In this document: positions 50,466 to 61,489 of the stretch, in pieces
Numbering within the stretch: the first letter of the stretch is position 1
Layout of the letters: each line of letters begins with the position of its first letter
Program-made: the position numbers and the translations under genes
NCBI GenBank assembly: GCA_037976565.1
Contig: CP137671.1
Coordinates: forward strand, 16,880,556-16,944,555
Direction of reading: 5' to 3'
DNA length: 64,000 nucleotides
Origin: Mesocentrotus franciscanus
Lineage: Eukaryota; Echinodermata; Echinoidea; Camarodonta; Strongylocentrotidae
Notes under the pieces: model-generated
Told to the model about the DNA's origin: nothing
The model's database searches: none
The model's input: only the letters and a program-made list of their open reading frames with translations

Positions 50466-50513
50466 GTTAGAGTCGCTGATCGCATTCATATCATGCAATA
50501 GTACATCGCAGAA
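50466..50513 (+). pseudogene. SMS-like: Spermine synthase exon b relic (unit 4)
   Basis: After the acceptor (actgaag) it reads VRVADRIHIMQ and then TAG (50499-50501), where the other units have a Gln codon. Homology ends at about 50513, where a LINE fragment begins, so the catalytic loop half of the exon is gone. The DCIP motif is mutated to DRIH. Confidence 0.8.
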
Positions 50514-50785
50514 TTATATTGATAATATTTGTAAAATCATTTCGCGTAAGTATTAGGGTAATAAATAGATTAGAACAATTGTCTCAAAATTTCGTCCTTG
50601 TTTATGTTATACCCATCTTTAATATTGCCTTGCTTGAATTTTATGGTATTCTTGCTGGGGGGGGGGAGTACGCACAAATCGTTGTTAGATAGATTATTGT
50701 TATTACAAAAAAGGGATATACGTATTATCTATAACTCTCCTCTCCGCTCCCATACAGTTGAATCTTTCAGTTCATTTACTGTATA
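50514..50785 (+). mobile_element. LINE 3'-end fragment
   Basis: Frames read PSLILPCLNFMVFLLGGGST and LLLLQKRDIRIIYNSPLRSH, the C-terminal LxxLQKrAIRII motif of CR1/jockey-type non-LTR elements, with one frame break. The insertion or associated deletion destroyed SMS exon b of unit 4. Confidence 0.75.
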
Positions 50786-51032
50786 TATATATATATATAT
50801 ATATATGTATTATTATATAAAATTTATATAAAATTTAACTCAGTACCATGCAATTTATAATTAGAAACCTTTACATTAAAATAATTATATGGCACAACCT
50901 AAACAGTACCAATTTTTGGAAACTTGCATATTTTTTAAAGATTCCATGAGCAGATGCCCCATCTATAAGTGAAAATTTGAATGTTTCTTAACCCACTGTA
51001 CCCATGCTATTTCCTTTCAATTACCCGTTTCT

Positions 51033-52121
51033 TTAAAAGACTCCTTCAGTTTTTATGTAAAAATAAGACCCACATGACATAGGCCTTCTTGTAGCTTTGT
51101 CTGTGTTTTGAATAATGGGTGGAACAAGAACTATCTGTGATGTTTGGGGTGGAAATTCCTGCACTTTTGTCATCAAATTATATGTTTCTGGGCGCACTTC
51201 CTGCTTTTCTGTCAACGAATTTTTCTTGGTTTTCGTAACATGACGAAGATATAATTTAACAATGACAATAGTGGTTACCATAATAAAAATGGCAATTTCA
51301 CCAACCCATAGTAATGGACTTGATAGTACATTATTTTTATATCTTATTGAGGTTGACGGAGTAACAGTGTCGGTGAAGGGATGATTTTCACTTTTTTCTG
51401 CTGGGTCTTTGGTAATTGCACCTTGTCCAGATGTGGTCACATGACAAGGGTTTAAGATGTTCTCTGTGTCAGATGGATCCCATACAAAATCATTACATTC
51501 ACACCTGTCTTTAGGTCGATCAAGGATAGATGAACAACAAAATACAGCATATTCTTTTCTTGCCCAAGTTTTTTGTTTAAAAAAGTCACCAATTTGAACA
51601 GGTTTACTCAGTGGAGGCAATCTCTTAGAATTTTGGTAGCAGTAAATCCCCCCAGCCAAGCTGCCAACAGGAACTTCACATTGCAATGGCACCCAATCAC
51701 CAACTGCATCACCGTTGATAATGAATGTACATGATACATTACCAGGAGGATAATTGACATTTAACCTTATCGTAGTGAAACTGCTTTGAATGGCACCATC
51801 CCTGTATGCTTGGCAAATGTATGTTGCCTCGTCACTTCTCTTTACAGGATATATGTCAACCTGGACCGAACAATTATTATCTGTCACACTGAACCTATTC
51901 AATGGATAGAAGGGCAAATTTAGAGATTCTGGCTGTGCTGAACTGTAAAATGGAAGTCCGTTTGCGCTCTGTATAGTAACTTTATTACTGTCACATGGAT
52001 ATGGGAATTCAAGTTGTACGGCTTCATCCTCAGTAACCGTGACAATAGAACCACATCTGGATAATGAGATCAGTGCAATAAAGATAGCAAATAAAGGTAT
52101 AAGTTCTTGCAACTTATCCAT
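51033..52121 (-). CDS. IgSF-4: two-domain immunoglobulin-like type I membrane receptor (subtype B)
   Basis: Intact 362-residue single-exon ORF. Signal peptide 1-23; V-like Ig domain with C43 and C103 in DEATYIC; second domain with C131, C148, C161, CC195-196, C207 and C209 and CECNDFVW; stalk with SGQGAITKDPAE as in IgSF-2; membrane helix at about 269-292 with an acidic residue (E275) inside it and K289 near its cytosolic end. The tail carries YNLM (Y314), a YxxM motif of the type bound by PI3-kinase SH2 domains, and RRPMS. The upstream intron contains a recent 237-bp duplication. Ligand unknown; an immune or allorecognition role would be inference. It is antisense to SMS relics a and b to its left. 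Confidence 0.85.
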   Translation of the reverse strand: MDKLQELIPLFAIFIALISLSRCGSIVTVTEDEAVQLEFPYPCDSNKVTIQSANGLPFYSSAQPESLNLPFYPLNRFSVTDNNCSVQVDIYPVKRSDEATYICQAYRDGAIQSSFTTIRLNVNYPPGNVSCTFIINGDAVGDWVPLQCEVPVGSLAGGIYCYQNSKRLPPLSKPVQIGDFFKQKTWARKEYAVFCCSSILDRPKDRCECNDFVWDPSDTENILNPCHVTTSGQGAITKDPAEKSENHPFTDTVTPSTSIRYKNNVLSSPLLWVGEIAIFIMVTTIVIVKLYLRHVTKTKKNSLTEKQEVRPETYNLMTKVQEFPPQTSQIVLVPPIIQNTDKATRRPMSCGSYFYIKTEGVF

Positions 52122-52126
52122 GTTGG

Positions 52127-53882
52127 CTGATAAAATACAGTGTATTTGAGCTGATTTTGTCTGTATATAGCCAGATGGGCTCTAATTGTGTGATAAGGTA
52201 TAGAGTTATTATCCTTCTGGCTCTGAACAGATGATTTACAAGAAAGAAAACTATTGAAAGGGGGACAAAACAGCTCATGATCCTTGAAGGTTGTACTGGT
52301 AATGACGAATAGAAGATTCTTCTTCCTTTAGTACTGATTGCAGAAAACTTCAGGTAATAGTGAATACCGGTATTTGATTATGATATCAGAAGATAACACA
52401 AGAAAGAAACACATTTCATCAAAATACAAGTTTGTACAGTTAGTCAGTGAAATGAAGTACTGTAACTTTTGATTAAAAACAATTTGCTTCAATTTCCTTC
52501 GTCAGGATAACAGTCAAATACAACGTGATTGTTCGTCTACAATTCACTTTCCTTTTCCAATGTTGCTCTTCTCAGCATTCAAAGTCAAATAACGAGACTA
52601 GCCTCTTGACGATTAATTCAGCCCGCAACAAATGTTTGATGTTTAGCACCGCTAATTTAGAAAGTCATATACCTTTCAAGCTATTGATTCTGCTGTGAAG
52701 ATAAGAATTCCTGATGTTCGTTGCTTCAATTTCCTTCGTCAGGATAACAGTCAAATACAACGTGATTGTTCGTCTACAATTCACTTTCCTTTTCCAATGT
52801 TGCTCTTCTCAGCATTCAAAGTCAAATAACGAGACTAGCCTCTTGACGATTAATTCAGCCCGCAACAAATGTTTGATGTTTAGCACCGCTAATTTAGAAA
52901 GTCATATACTTTTCAAGCTATTGATTCTGCTGTGAAGATAAGAATTCCTGATGTTCGTTGAGATTTCCATTAAATCCGTTGGCACCAAGTCTCAAAGAAG
53001 GTTAACAAATGACACACTTTTGCAACGTATTGCTCAGTAGAGGATAATATCTTTTTAAATATGTAATTACAACTTCAAAATTGCGCCTTTGTGTCTTTCA
53101 AATCGTGAATCAGTTTGAAACTTGAGGATTCCTGTTGTATCGATGACCATCAAAATGAGAACCAGCTTAATCATCCAGCAACACTTTGTTCCTGAGAAAT
53201 TGAAATAAATCCACTTTAAATGTAATCGCTACATAGATACACAAATTCTCTCCACACACTGTATGAGCGCGGAGATCTGATCACCACTGATAATAAAGTA
53301 TAAAAACATTGACATTTTAGAAAGTTGTGGTCTATCAAATGTAAAATCAGCAAATTATGATCTCTTTTGTATCAGCTCTCTATTTTTTCTGAGCTTCAAA
53401 ATTGTTATAATATCCCTCTCGTTGGTTATTAATTAAGATATCTCCTTCATACTGAAAGATGTGTAAAGATGTAATATTGATATTCTTTTTTTTTCTGGAA
53501 AATTACTTCTTTTATTATTTTTTTGAATAACAAGTGAGAAAAAAATACTCACCCCCTCCCCAAGGAAAAGAAAATTGAGTAGACCACGCTTAGAGGCACA
53601 CAGCAGATGGCCTTACAGATTTCTTTAGTTTTTTTTGCTGAGTGCTACATTTGTTTAATGGAAATCCCGCCAAGTCCAGTGTGGATGAACTGTGGCTCTT
53701 TACACTCAAAAGAGCATTTCTATTTCACTTCGTCTATCAGATGAATATCTTTGATGGTCAATCAAAACAATCTTATATGTGGTATAATCACAAAGTCTAT
53801 TTTTTATCCAAATTCAATCAAATTTGATATCAATATTAATCAGCATCTGGTCACAGATTCTAGACAAATACTAAAATCTTAC
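52127..53882 (-). other. Probable 5'-UTR intron of IgSF-4
   Basis: Minus-strand acceptor TTTTATCAG lies directly before CCAACATGG, and the conserved donor GAAG|GTAAGATT is at 53883/53882. The equivalent signals near IgSF-1 and IgSF-3 support it. Confidence 0.45.
52484..52957. repeat. Recent 237-bp tandem duplication
   Basis: The segment starting TTGCTTCAATTTCCTTCGTC at 52484 is repeated head to tail from 52721, with about one difference seen by eye (ATACCTTTC against ATACTTTTC). IgSF-1 and IgSF-3 have a single copy of this region. Confidence 0.9.
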
Positions 53883-54149
53883 CTTCTTTGCATCTCTGTA
53901 GGCTGTAAAATTGCAAATTTGGGAAAGATCTGCCAGCCCATATAGTGCTGCTGTTAATTTTCCATCCTCACAAGCTGGTGACCAATTTGAAACTGGTAAC
54001 AATAGTTGTCGAGCATTCAAGAGCTTGACTTTTGATATGCACGTCATCTTTGTTTGTACAATATGTTATTGATGTTTAACCCATATCGGTTCAAAGTTTT
54101 CTTATTATTATTCATATAATTGGTATAAATCTTTATAGTTGATCAAGCA

Positions 54150-54320
54150 ACGCGTAAATAACCTAATAAAAAATTATTACTATATAGCATATATTAAACA
54201 TTAAAAAAAAAGTAAAAAGGTTTATAATACACCAGCCAAGACGTGATTTGTAACCGCATTGGACCGCATTATTGGGTAATGCATGGCATCCACCCCTATC
54301 GAATTCGGGCCAATGTCCTT
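54150..54320. repeat. Diverged repeat shared with 55655-55860
   Basis: CCAGCCAAGACGTG, a GCATTATTGGGNAATGCA core and ATCNACCCCTATC occur in both places with the same AT-rich left flank. On the minus strand both read IGVDAxHxPIM...HVLAG, hinting at a decayed coding repeat I cannot identify. Confidence 0.5.
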
Positions 54321-54829
54321 AAATATGTAAAACATACAGATGTGTACATATTAGACGGTGTCAGACACAATATTCCCGATCCATCTTGAATTACCTAGAT
54401 GATAGCTTTCTAGATAATTCACTTACGTAAGTGACAGACAGGAGACAGACAGGCTAAGAATTTTTCTAGATAACTATTATCTAGATAATTGATGGGACAT
54501 TGCGCATGCGCCGTTCAGGTAGATAGGCATTGTGACATCACATGGTCAATCAAAAGTAATGCGCAATTAACGCGTCTCGTTAAATGCGCGCTAATATAAT
54601 TGTGCGCAGGTTATGATAGCGCGTTAACAACCATGTGCCAGCCAATCAAAAGTTGACCTTACATTGACCTTTAACGGGATTATTTCAACATTGGTGACAG
54701 ACAGAAAAATCCGGCGAATAAATCCCGTGAAAATTCCTATCAGGGGAGAATTTTCTTGTTTCCTTATAGGATTTTCACTGGATTTTTCGCAGTTCGGCTC
54801 TAAGATTCGGCTGCTGTTTCCGCCCACTT

Positions 54830-55094
54830 TTGTGACGTCACGATCGACAGCGATCAGCTGGCTTGGCGAAGGCAGGCCGTACTACATTATACACAAGCAT
54901 TTTTAGTGTGTGTGATTCCGATGCGATTCTTCGGAACCAAGATGGCGATGACTAGAGCAGCGATAACTACATTGGCGGGATTGTGCGCCTTTAACTCTCA
55001 TGAATCTAGACTAGGCCTAAGGCTATACCGTTCCATTAACAATGTTGTTACTGTTAGTAATACTAGTAGGAATATACTATTAGTAATAATGTAA
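54830..55094 (+). promoter_or_regulatory. Candidate promoter and first exon (CRE and AAGATGGCG start)
   Basis: A consensus CRE (TGACGTCA, 54833-54840) precedes a CpG-containing stretch and AAGATGGCGATG at 54939-54950, a common start context. The frame from there gives MAMTRAAITTLAGLCAFNSH followed by an Arg-rich, acid-poor stretch, compatible with a mitochondrial presequence, and ends at 55094. No donor or downstream exon is identified, so this is only a candidate. Confidence 0.25.
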
Positions 55095-55356
55095 ATTAAA
55101 TTGGCTAAATTCAACTAATATTAATACTTTGAGCAAACTTACGTGTTTTACAGGAAACATGTAATATGGTATCTTTCATTTCAATGAAGTGAAAATATAT
55201 TAATCATGATACTTGAACATACATGAAAAAGAAAAGTTATATTCATTCAAGGCAACAATATCAATAAATCTAACGGAGATTGGAACACTTTTTGTTGTTG
55301 AAGACCGATCGTAAGCAGGGGCAAAACTGAGAGCAGATGAGGTCTAGCTAGCTAGC

Positions 55357-55563
55357 TGGGTTCAACCCTCGAGGCGGATCAGATCCCGTTTACATGACAT
55401 AAAATTGCCGGGTTGAACACGCCTCGCGGGTTGAGACCTGCAATTCTGGTGGATTCAAAAAGGCGGGTTCAACCCTCGAGGCGGATCACTGGGATCCCGT
55501 TTACATGACATAAAATTGCCGGGTTCAACACGCCTCGCGGCTTCAACCCTCGAGGCGGATCCC
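55357..55563. repeat. CpG-rich tandem repeat
   Basis: TTCAACCCTCGAGGCGGATC occurs three times (near 55360, 55468 and 55541). It alternates with ATCCCGTTTACATGACATAA and TTGCCGGGTT-AACACGCCTCG, which occur twice. The repeat is bounded by short palindromes and is GC-richer than its flanks. Confidence 0.75.
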
Positions 55564-55654
55564 TGTGTAAACACGGTAATTCTGAATTAGTCGAAACTAG
55601 AGAAGGTGGTTATATTTAGACCATGGTCTAAAATCCCGTATAAATCTGTATAAT

Positions 55655-55860
55655 TATGGTAAACGCGTTAATAAAATATTACTACCACTTATTAAACATT
55701 GAGAAAAAAGCGTATAAGGTGTATATATATATATATATATATAATATAGTAGACCAGCCAAGACGTGCTTTTTTAAATCTTTGGACGGCATTATTGGGGA
55801 ATGCAATGCATCTACCCCTATTTTACCCTTTCCTATTTTTGCAAGAGTATTAGCATGGAT
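55655..55860. repeat. Diverged repeat, second copy
   Basis: Partner of 54150-54320; it contains a (TA)n run at 55721-55743. The rest of 55860-57060 shows no gene I can support. Confidence 0.45.
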
Positions 55861-57156
55861 GCCGTGCATTAAGCTCAACATGCCATGAAATCTTTTTCTA
55901 GAGCCTTTTTTTATGTTGGCTGGTCTAATATTAAACCATGGATCAATACCAAACATGTGAATTCCGGCGATGAGATGTAAATAAGAAAGTGTACAGTTCT
56001 TCATAGAATTTGTACAGAAAGTGGCTGGGAAGGCCCCTGTACTCCCGCCCCCTCCTTCTCCGGATGTATTACACCTTCTGTAATGCAGACCACTATCCTT
56101 ACACTTATAGTTGCTTTATTTTCCTCTGTACAAGGTTGCTCGTTGGCCACACGTGGAAATTCGCACAGAACAATAGGCACCAAATGGCGGAAGGATTACT
56201 TTGTGCAGAACAATGGCTTTGCAAAATGGCCCCTTTTCTGATCTTGATATGCTCCATGGCAACCCCTTTTAACACCGGGTGTAGACTTAAATTTGAACTG
56301 AAAACAGTCATTAATCTTGAAGCCTCTGGCATATATATATATATTTATCTATATCATGATACAATCATGTAAACACAAAGTGGCAGAAGGAGACCACTTG
56401 TGTTGTATATAAAAGAGTTAAATTGGTAGCCTTCAAAAAAATCTAAATGAATATATTTGTAAGTGGAAAATGCATATATATTATAAGTTTTACTTCCACG
56501 TTTAAATGGTGCTAGTAGTTGATGAATAACAGAATCATAAAAGACATATATATATTTGCGTTATGCCTCATAAAGAACATCAAAATGAATGTAAATATCA
56601 TTTCGTGCAATCCCGCGTCGTTTCTGAGTGACCTTAGTTTGTAGTTTGCGTATCATAAGTAAAGATATACATCCCTTTCTATGATTTTTAAAGCTGTGAG
56701 TTAAAAGTATTATGACCATAATTGATTTTTCTCTAGAAGAATTACCTCTCTTTAATTACATGCATCAAACACATGAGAGAGAGGATAGAAATTGAGATCC
56801 ATACTGGAATACGTAAATGTGATGTTCAACAAGCCACCCAAAACTTTGTTTTGCTTATTGGAGATTGAAGGGGTGGGGAGGCAACAGAAATCATGCGAAA
56901 TGTTCTGAATCTTCTTTGGAAATACACGAAGGTGGTTCTAATATTGACACCATCATTATTCCCTAATAGAGACAAGATTTCTTGCTGTAATACATTACAT
57001 GCAAAAAAAAATACATTATTTATTAATATGCTGTACAAATCTTAATAAAAGATACTCACATGTTGGGTAGTAGAGTTACCAATGTTTATTTAGTGTGTGC
57101 TAGGATCTGTAATATTAAACTTAGAAAGGTGGAGAAATCCGCGGTTTTGAGAGCTA

Positions 57157-58059
57157 CCCCCTTCACATACACGGATTTTTCTTACGAGTCCTTACGGATC
57201 GCACAAATTCACGGATCTTTCACGGATGATTACGATTTGGCCACTTTTACGACCGATTTCAGAGTTGTTACGAGTTATTACGAGCTATTTACGGTTTATT
57301 ACGGATTATTACGATGTATCTACGGCAAAATTCCACGATTTGTTACGAGTTGTCACGGATAACTACGGGCGATTTCCGTGTTAGTTGCGACCTGTTAACG
57401 TGTTGTAACGAATAGTTACGAGTTAGTTACAAGCATTTACGAGTCGTTACGATTTTTAGCCAAAAAATAACAACTGAAAATGAAGTGTTCGAATTTGCAG
57501 CTTTTATACCCTTCCCCAAATCGTAAGCAATACGTAAGTATACGTAAAGTATACGTATCTATTCGTAAAGTACTCTTAACTACACGTAAAGTGCTCCTAA
57601 TAACTCGTAACAATCCGTAAAGCCATCGTAACACGACCCGAATGAAATCGTGAACAACACCTAAGCACTCGTAATAATCCGTAAATAATCCGTATATAAA
57701 TCGTAAACTAACCGTAACAAATCGTTAAAAATGATTTTTACGAGTCATTTACGGATTTTTGCGAGCAGTTTACGGTTGGTTTTCGTGTTGTTGCGAGCGG
57801 TTAACGATACTTACGGATCGTTACGAGCTATTTACGAGTTATTTACGGAAAAATCAATCCGTGGACAATCGTAAGAAGATTTTTGACATGTCAAAAAAAA
57901 TGCCTCTCCTTTCACGGATCCTTAAGAGTTTCTGCGAGTTGTTGCGAGTTGTGACGAGTTGTTTACGGATGAGGGCGAGTTATTTACGGATGCTTGCGAT
58001 TGACTACGAGTTGGCGATCCGTAAGGACTCGTAAGGAAAGTCCGTGTATATGAAGGGGG
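57157..58059. mobile_element. TA-flanked inverted-repeat element built of TTACGAGT/TTACGGAT words
   Basis: The element is 903 bp. Its first about 46 bases (CCCCCTTCACATACACGG... to ...CCTTACGGATCGC) match the reverse complement of its last 46 with about four differences. Both ends are flanked by TA (57155-57156, 58060-58061), as in Tc1/mariner-type insertions. The interior is almost entirely degenerate words ACGAGTT, ACGGATT and ACGATT. They read on + at 57170-57450, on minus at 57515-57720, and on + again at 57730-58010. No transposase; frames here are composition artefacts. Confidence 0.85.
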
Positions 58060-58061
58060 TA

Positions 58062-60860
58062 TAATTTAAACGGAATAGTAAGGGTTAGGATTTTGTTTCT
58101 TCTTTTTTTTTGGTCTTAACAGAGTCTTGATAGCGCAAAGCTGTAGATGGAATAGATAAGTTTTTCATATTTTTGGGTCTTAAAATCATGATCAATAACA
58201 AACTTAAGCAATCTCTTGAATCTGTAATTTCGATCTTAAAACATATTGGATATGTAGTTGATGTAGGCTTTCTACTGCAGCCTTTGTACAGGACTAGTCC
58301 TAGATGCACCTAGAATCTAGATCTTGACCACTAGTAGGCCTACTTGTTTATTGTCAAATCTAAATTAACAGGAGTTAGGTCTAGTCTGTACACCTAACAC
58401 TAACAGTATCAAGTTATATTCTAGAAAAGCAGTTATGGAACTGACAATGCCACCATGTTTTTAAATAACAAGTAATGTGTTACATCAATGAATAAATGAT
58501 CTTTCTACTCGCTTGCCGATTCGTATTCATAGTTTCATCTAGCCTATACCACAGACATGTCATATCTGCCTCAAATAATAAATTTACGCTTAAAGGATGA
58601 CAGTGGTCAATGAGTAACAGATTATGTAGATTCTGTTTGCATTATATATATAATTAAAAAAATATGAAAATTAATGTAATTATCATTTCGGGCGAATGCG
58701 CGTCATTTCGGAGCCAGCTTTGTAGTTTGCATGTGATTAGTCACGTTCTCCATCCCTGCTTGGCATGATAAATTTATGGGTCAATAGCATTACTATTTAC
58801 TAAGCTATCACGTGAATATTTCACGACCCACTCTCATGACAGTGCTGTTGGTACCAAAGGGTCCTAAAGCTGTTTTTCTATCATTGACAATCTCTTCTTA
58901 ATTTTGAAGGAATTCCGAACTTAAAATAAATGCAGTCGATCACAATAACATGCTCAGGCCTTTTAGAACGAGGTCAAGCATATTCTTGAAAATAGTGTTG
59001 CTTTAAAATATGTACATTAATTAACAGTAATTCTGTGGCTTGAAATTGTAATCTCATTTAACCAATAATGTTACTTGTATTAACCAATCTTCGGTAATAT
59101 TGCATATCACATGTGACAGAAAAATACTACTGCTACCGTTATATTCGATGTCAAAATTCCCTTGCGTGTCCCGTTTGTGTCTCTTAGGTCAACCCATTTG
59201 CCCTTAAGCAATTCAACTATTGTTTTCATTTCGGCTGCGAGTTTGGCTGCAAAATAAAGTCCGCGGTCTTTGGCAAGTTGTGCGCATGATCATCATGTCT
59301 GTTTGCCCAAAAATGTTCGCCCCTTGTAGCGCGCATGAAAAAAATCCCGGAGCTTCTGTGGTCTGCAAGCGAACTTTTACTTTTGAAGAAGAAAAGAAAA
59401 AACAAACCCCAGATTTTCGCGCGGACTTCATACTCCTCATACTCCTCAGCAGCTTTTTTTCTCTCAAGATTTTGGTGAGTTTCGGGTAAGTTGCATAGCA
59501 ACTTGCACCGTAAGTATAAATGGCCCTACTGTGCTCACAATGTAGTACACCAAAGAAGAAAGAAGACCATTGTAAACCCAAAAATAACAAATGCAAAGTA
59601 AATGGATCCTACACTTACATGATAACAGAGAGATAACACAATGTATTTACTCGATATGAATATGAGATACACTATTACATGATTGAACATCTAGAAATCT
59701 TGGGAAACATAAAACCAAATATTGACAAACATATTGAAATAAAATCTTTTCACTTTTAGCAGGCGTTGCAACATTTACAGTTACAGCTCAATAAAAAGCG
59801 CCTTTCGTAAGGATGGTCAAATGTTACTATTCAGTATTTCCTAAAAGAGTATACTTTCTTCTATCTAATTTCAAAATTAAGAAACACAAATAATCTGAAA
59901 ATGGTATTTCGAACAGTTTTTGTAGACCTCAGTTTGTCTGATCTTGAGTTTTTTGTAGTAATTTCAGGTGCTTTATGGCTCTGGCTACTGGTCTCTTTTT
60001 GATCTTCTATGAATTTAAAAGTAAGCTGTCGCATTCATACTTGTTCAGAAAAAAAAATACATGATATGAGTAATTAGTGCGCGAATTTTAAGAAAAATTT
60101 GATGATCTCTTCACAGAAAATCGTAGAGAGATTTTATCCTGCCTTTTTCACCTTGCCAAACTGCATGTGAGCCAAAGTATTTGTCTAGAGAAGTTGTCGT
60201 TTCTACTTCGGTTAGAAACATGCAACTGTAATGAGTAATACATCATTCTAAAGCTTAGAATCTCCTCTTTTAGAATCAGACCTAAATCGATCATATCTAG
60301 TGAAGTTTTGCGGATCAACACTGTCTCCCACAATCCCAATAAATATATATAAATGGAGTTACTTCAATGAGTGCTTGCAGAAAATCGTTAGTATGTCTTT
60401 ATTCGTTGTTATTCTTCGATTTTGAAGTATCAATCATTTTTGTATACATGTATATTTATTTTTAATTTAAACCTTTTTTTAATATTTGTTTTGAAACGCC
60501 ATCCGAATTGAAAACAAGTCTTAACACCGGCTACGAGATTTTGGTAATCTTTTCTTTTGTATAAAATGAAATCACCGACATCTGACGAAAGGTAGATCAT
60601 TTTATATTTTGATTTTGATAGAAATATTAATGCAGTTTAATTGTCACCATTCAAGTTTGATAAGCCTTTCATTGACAGGAATGTATTTCATGCGATTTCA
60701 ATCATTCTTTTGATGTCTGCCTCGCACCTGGCACCATCATTAATATTTTGTGAATGGTAGTTGCAATAATGACCTGCTCGATTAAGTGGCCATCTTATTG
60801 CAAACAGAGTCTGGGCATTTTTTGTTCTTCTTCTTTCTTTTAAACAAAGGATTCTTAGTC
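58062..60860. other. Stretch without recognized genes
   Basis: No homologous domain, duplicated-unit sequence or clear inverted-repeat element was seen. A short CpG-containing patch at 59220-59430 holds open frames on both strands without a recognizable domain. Confidence 0.35.
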
Positions 60861-60867
60861 GTTATGC

Positions 60868-61200
60868 CTATGTCACATTTGCTCTACGGCTAGGATACTG
60901 CGGCCGTACGCCCCTGAAATCGAGAGATTCTTGCGGCGGCCGCAGAGAATCTGCGGTGGCCTACGACAGCCATCCTCTAGGACAACTACCCCCAGGACAA
61001 CTATCCTAGGGGGTATTTGTCCGGGGGTAGTTGTCCTAGGGGGTAGTTGTCTGGGTGTAGTTTTCCTTGGGGGTAGTTGTCGGGGGGTAGTTGTCCGGGG
61101 GTAGTTGTCCCGGGGGTAGTCGTCCTAGAGGGTGGTTGTCCTAGGGGATAGTTGACTGGGGGTGGTTCTCCGGTGGGTGGATGTCCAGGGGGTAGGTGTC
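60868..61200. repeat. GC-rich repeat end plus GGGGGTAGTTGTCC minisatellite
   Basis: 60872-60945 repeats the left end of the element at 14583. From 60973 two forward units (GGACAACTACCCCC) are followed, from about 61010, by at least ten reverse units (GGGGGTAGTTGTCC). It is the same family and the same head-to-head layout as 12945-13405. Confidence 0.7.
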
Positions 61201-61288
61201 TGGATACGATATCTAACTGCATGCTACTATGTGCTATTTCTCTAATCAAACAGAAAAACAACAAAAATCTTTTCACGATTTCAAAGAC

Positions 61289-61489
61289 TTAGTGCTCCAA
61301 ACTATCGTCAACATAACTATCTTTTGACTTCTCACTCCTCCATCGCCCGTGCCTCTTACAAAGCCTATCTGGCACGGAAGCTCTGGTAGCGGCGGTAGCC
61401 CCTCCTGCTCTGAGGGATTCAAGGCCCAAACAAGCCTCTTTCCCGCATACCTCCCGCAAACGATCAACAACTGTTTCACGGGTCCTGGT
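61289..61489 (-). pseudogene. Tyrosine recombinase C-terminal catalytic fragment
   Basis: The frame reads ESLRAGGATAATRASVPDRL, then KRHGRWRSEKSKDSYVDDSL and ends EH at TAA (61289-61291). LRAGGAT and HGRW are the catalytic Arg box and His/Trp box of DIRS/Ngaro-type tyrosine recombinases. DSYV supplies the likely nucleophilic Tyr. The usual His before SLR is Glu here. An in-frame TAG (61490-61492) lies immediately upstream. Confidence 0.8.

Larger units (their letters stand above)
45688..54120. repeat. Tandem-array unit 4
   Basis: The unit starts with the TAGACTAGTAATATGCACGTG variant of the unit boundary and includes damaged SMS exons a and b, a LINE scrap and IgSF-4 with its 5' region. No SMS exons follow IgSF-4. 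Within 47820-48700 a block of about 380 bases (ACTAACATTGCCCAGATGTTC onward) is itself directly repeated, starting near 47860 and 48240. The stretch 45700-47050 is non-coding and matches 15341-16100 and 31137-31800. Confidence 0.75.

Noticed and set aside
57060..58034. Several ORFs with repeated YEL, VTS and RVV words
   Set aside because: They are translations of the ACGAG/ACGGA word array in the TA-flanked element.
61001..61276. Pro/Gly-rich 91-residue ORF with PPGxLPPDNYPLGQ-like repeats, reminiscent of a structural protein
   Set aside because: It is the GGGGGTAGTTGTCC minisatellite read on the minus strand; the repeated peptide has no start context or splice structure of a gene.
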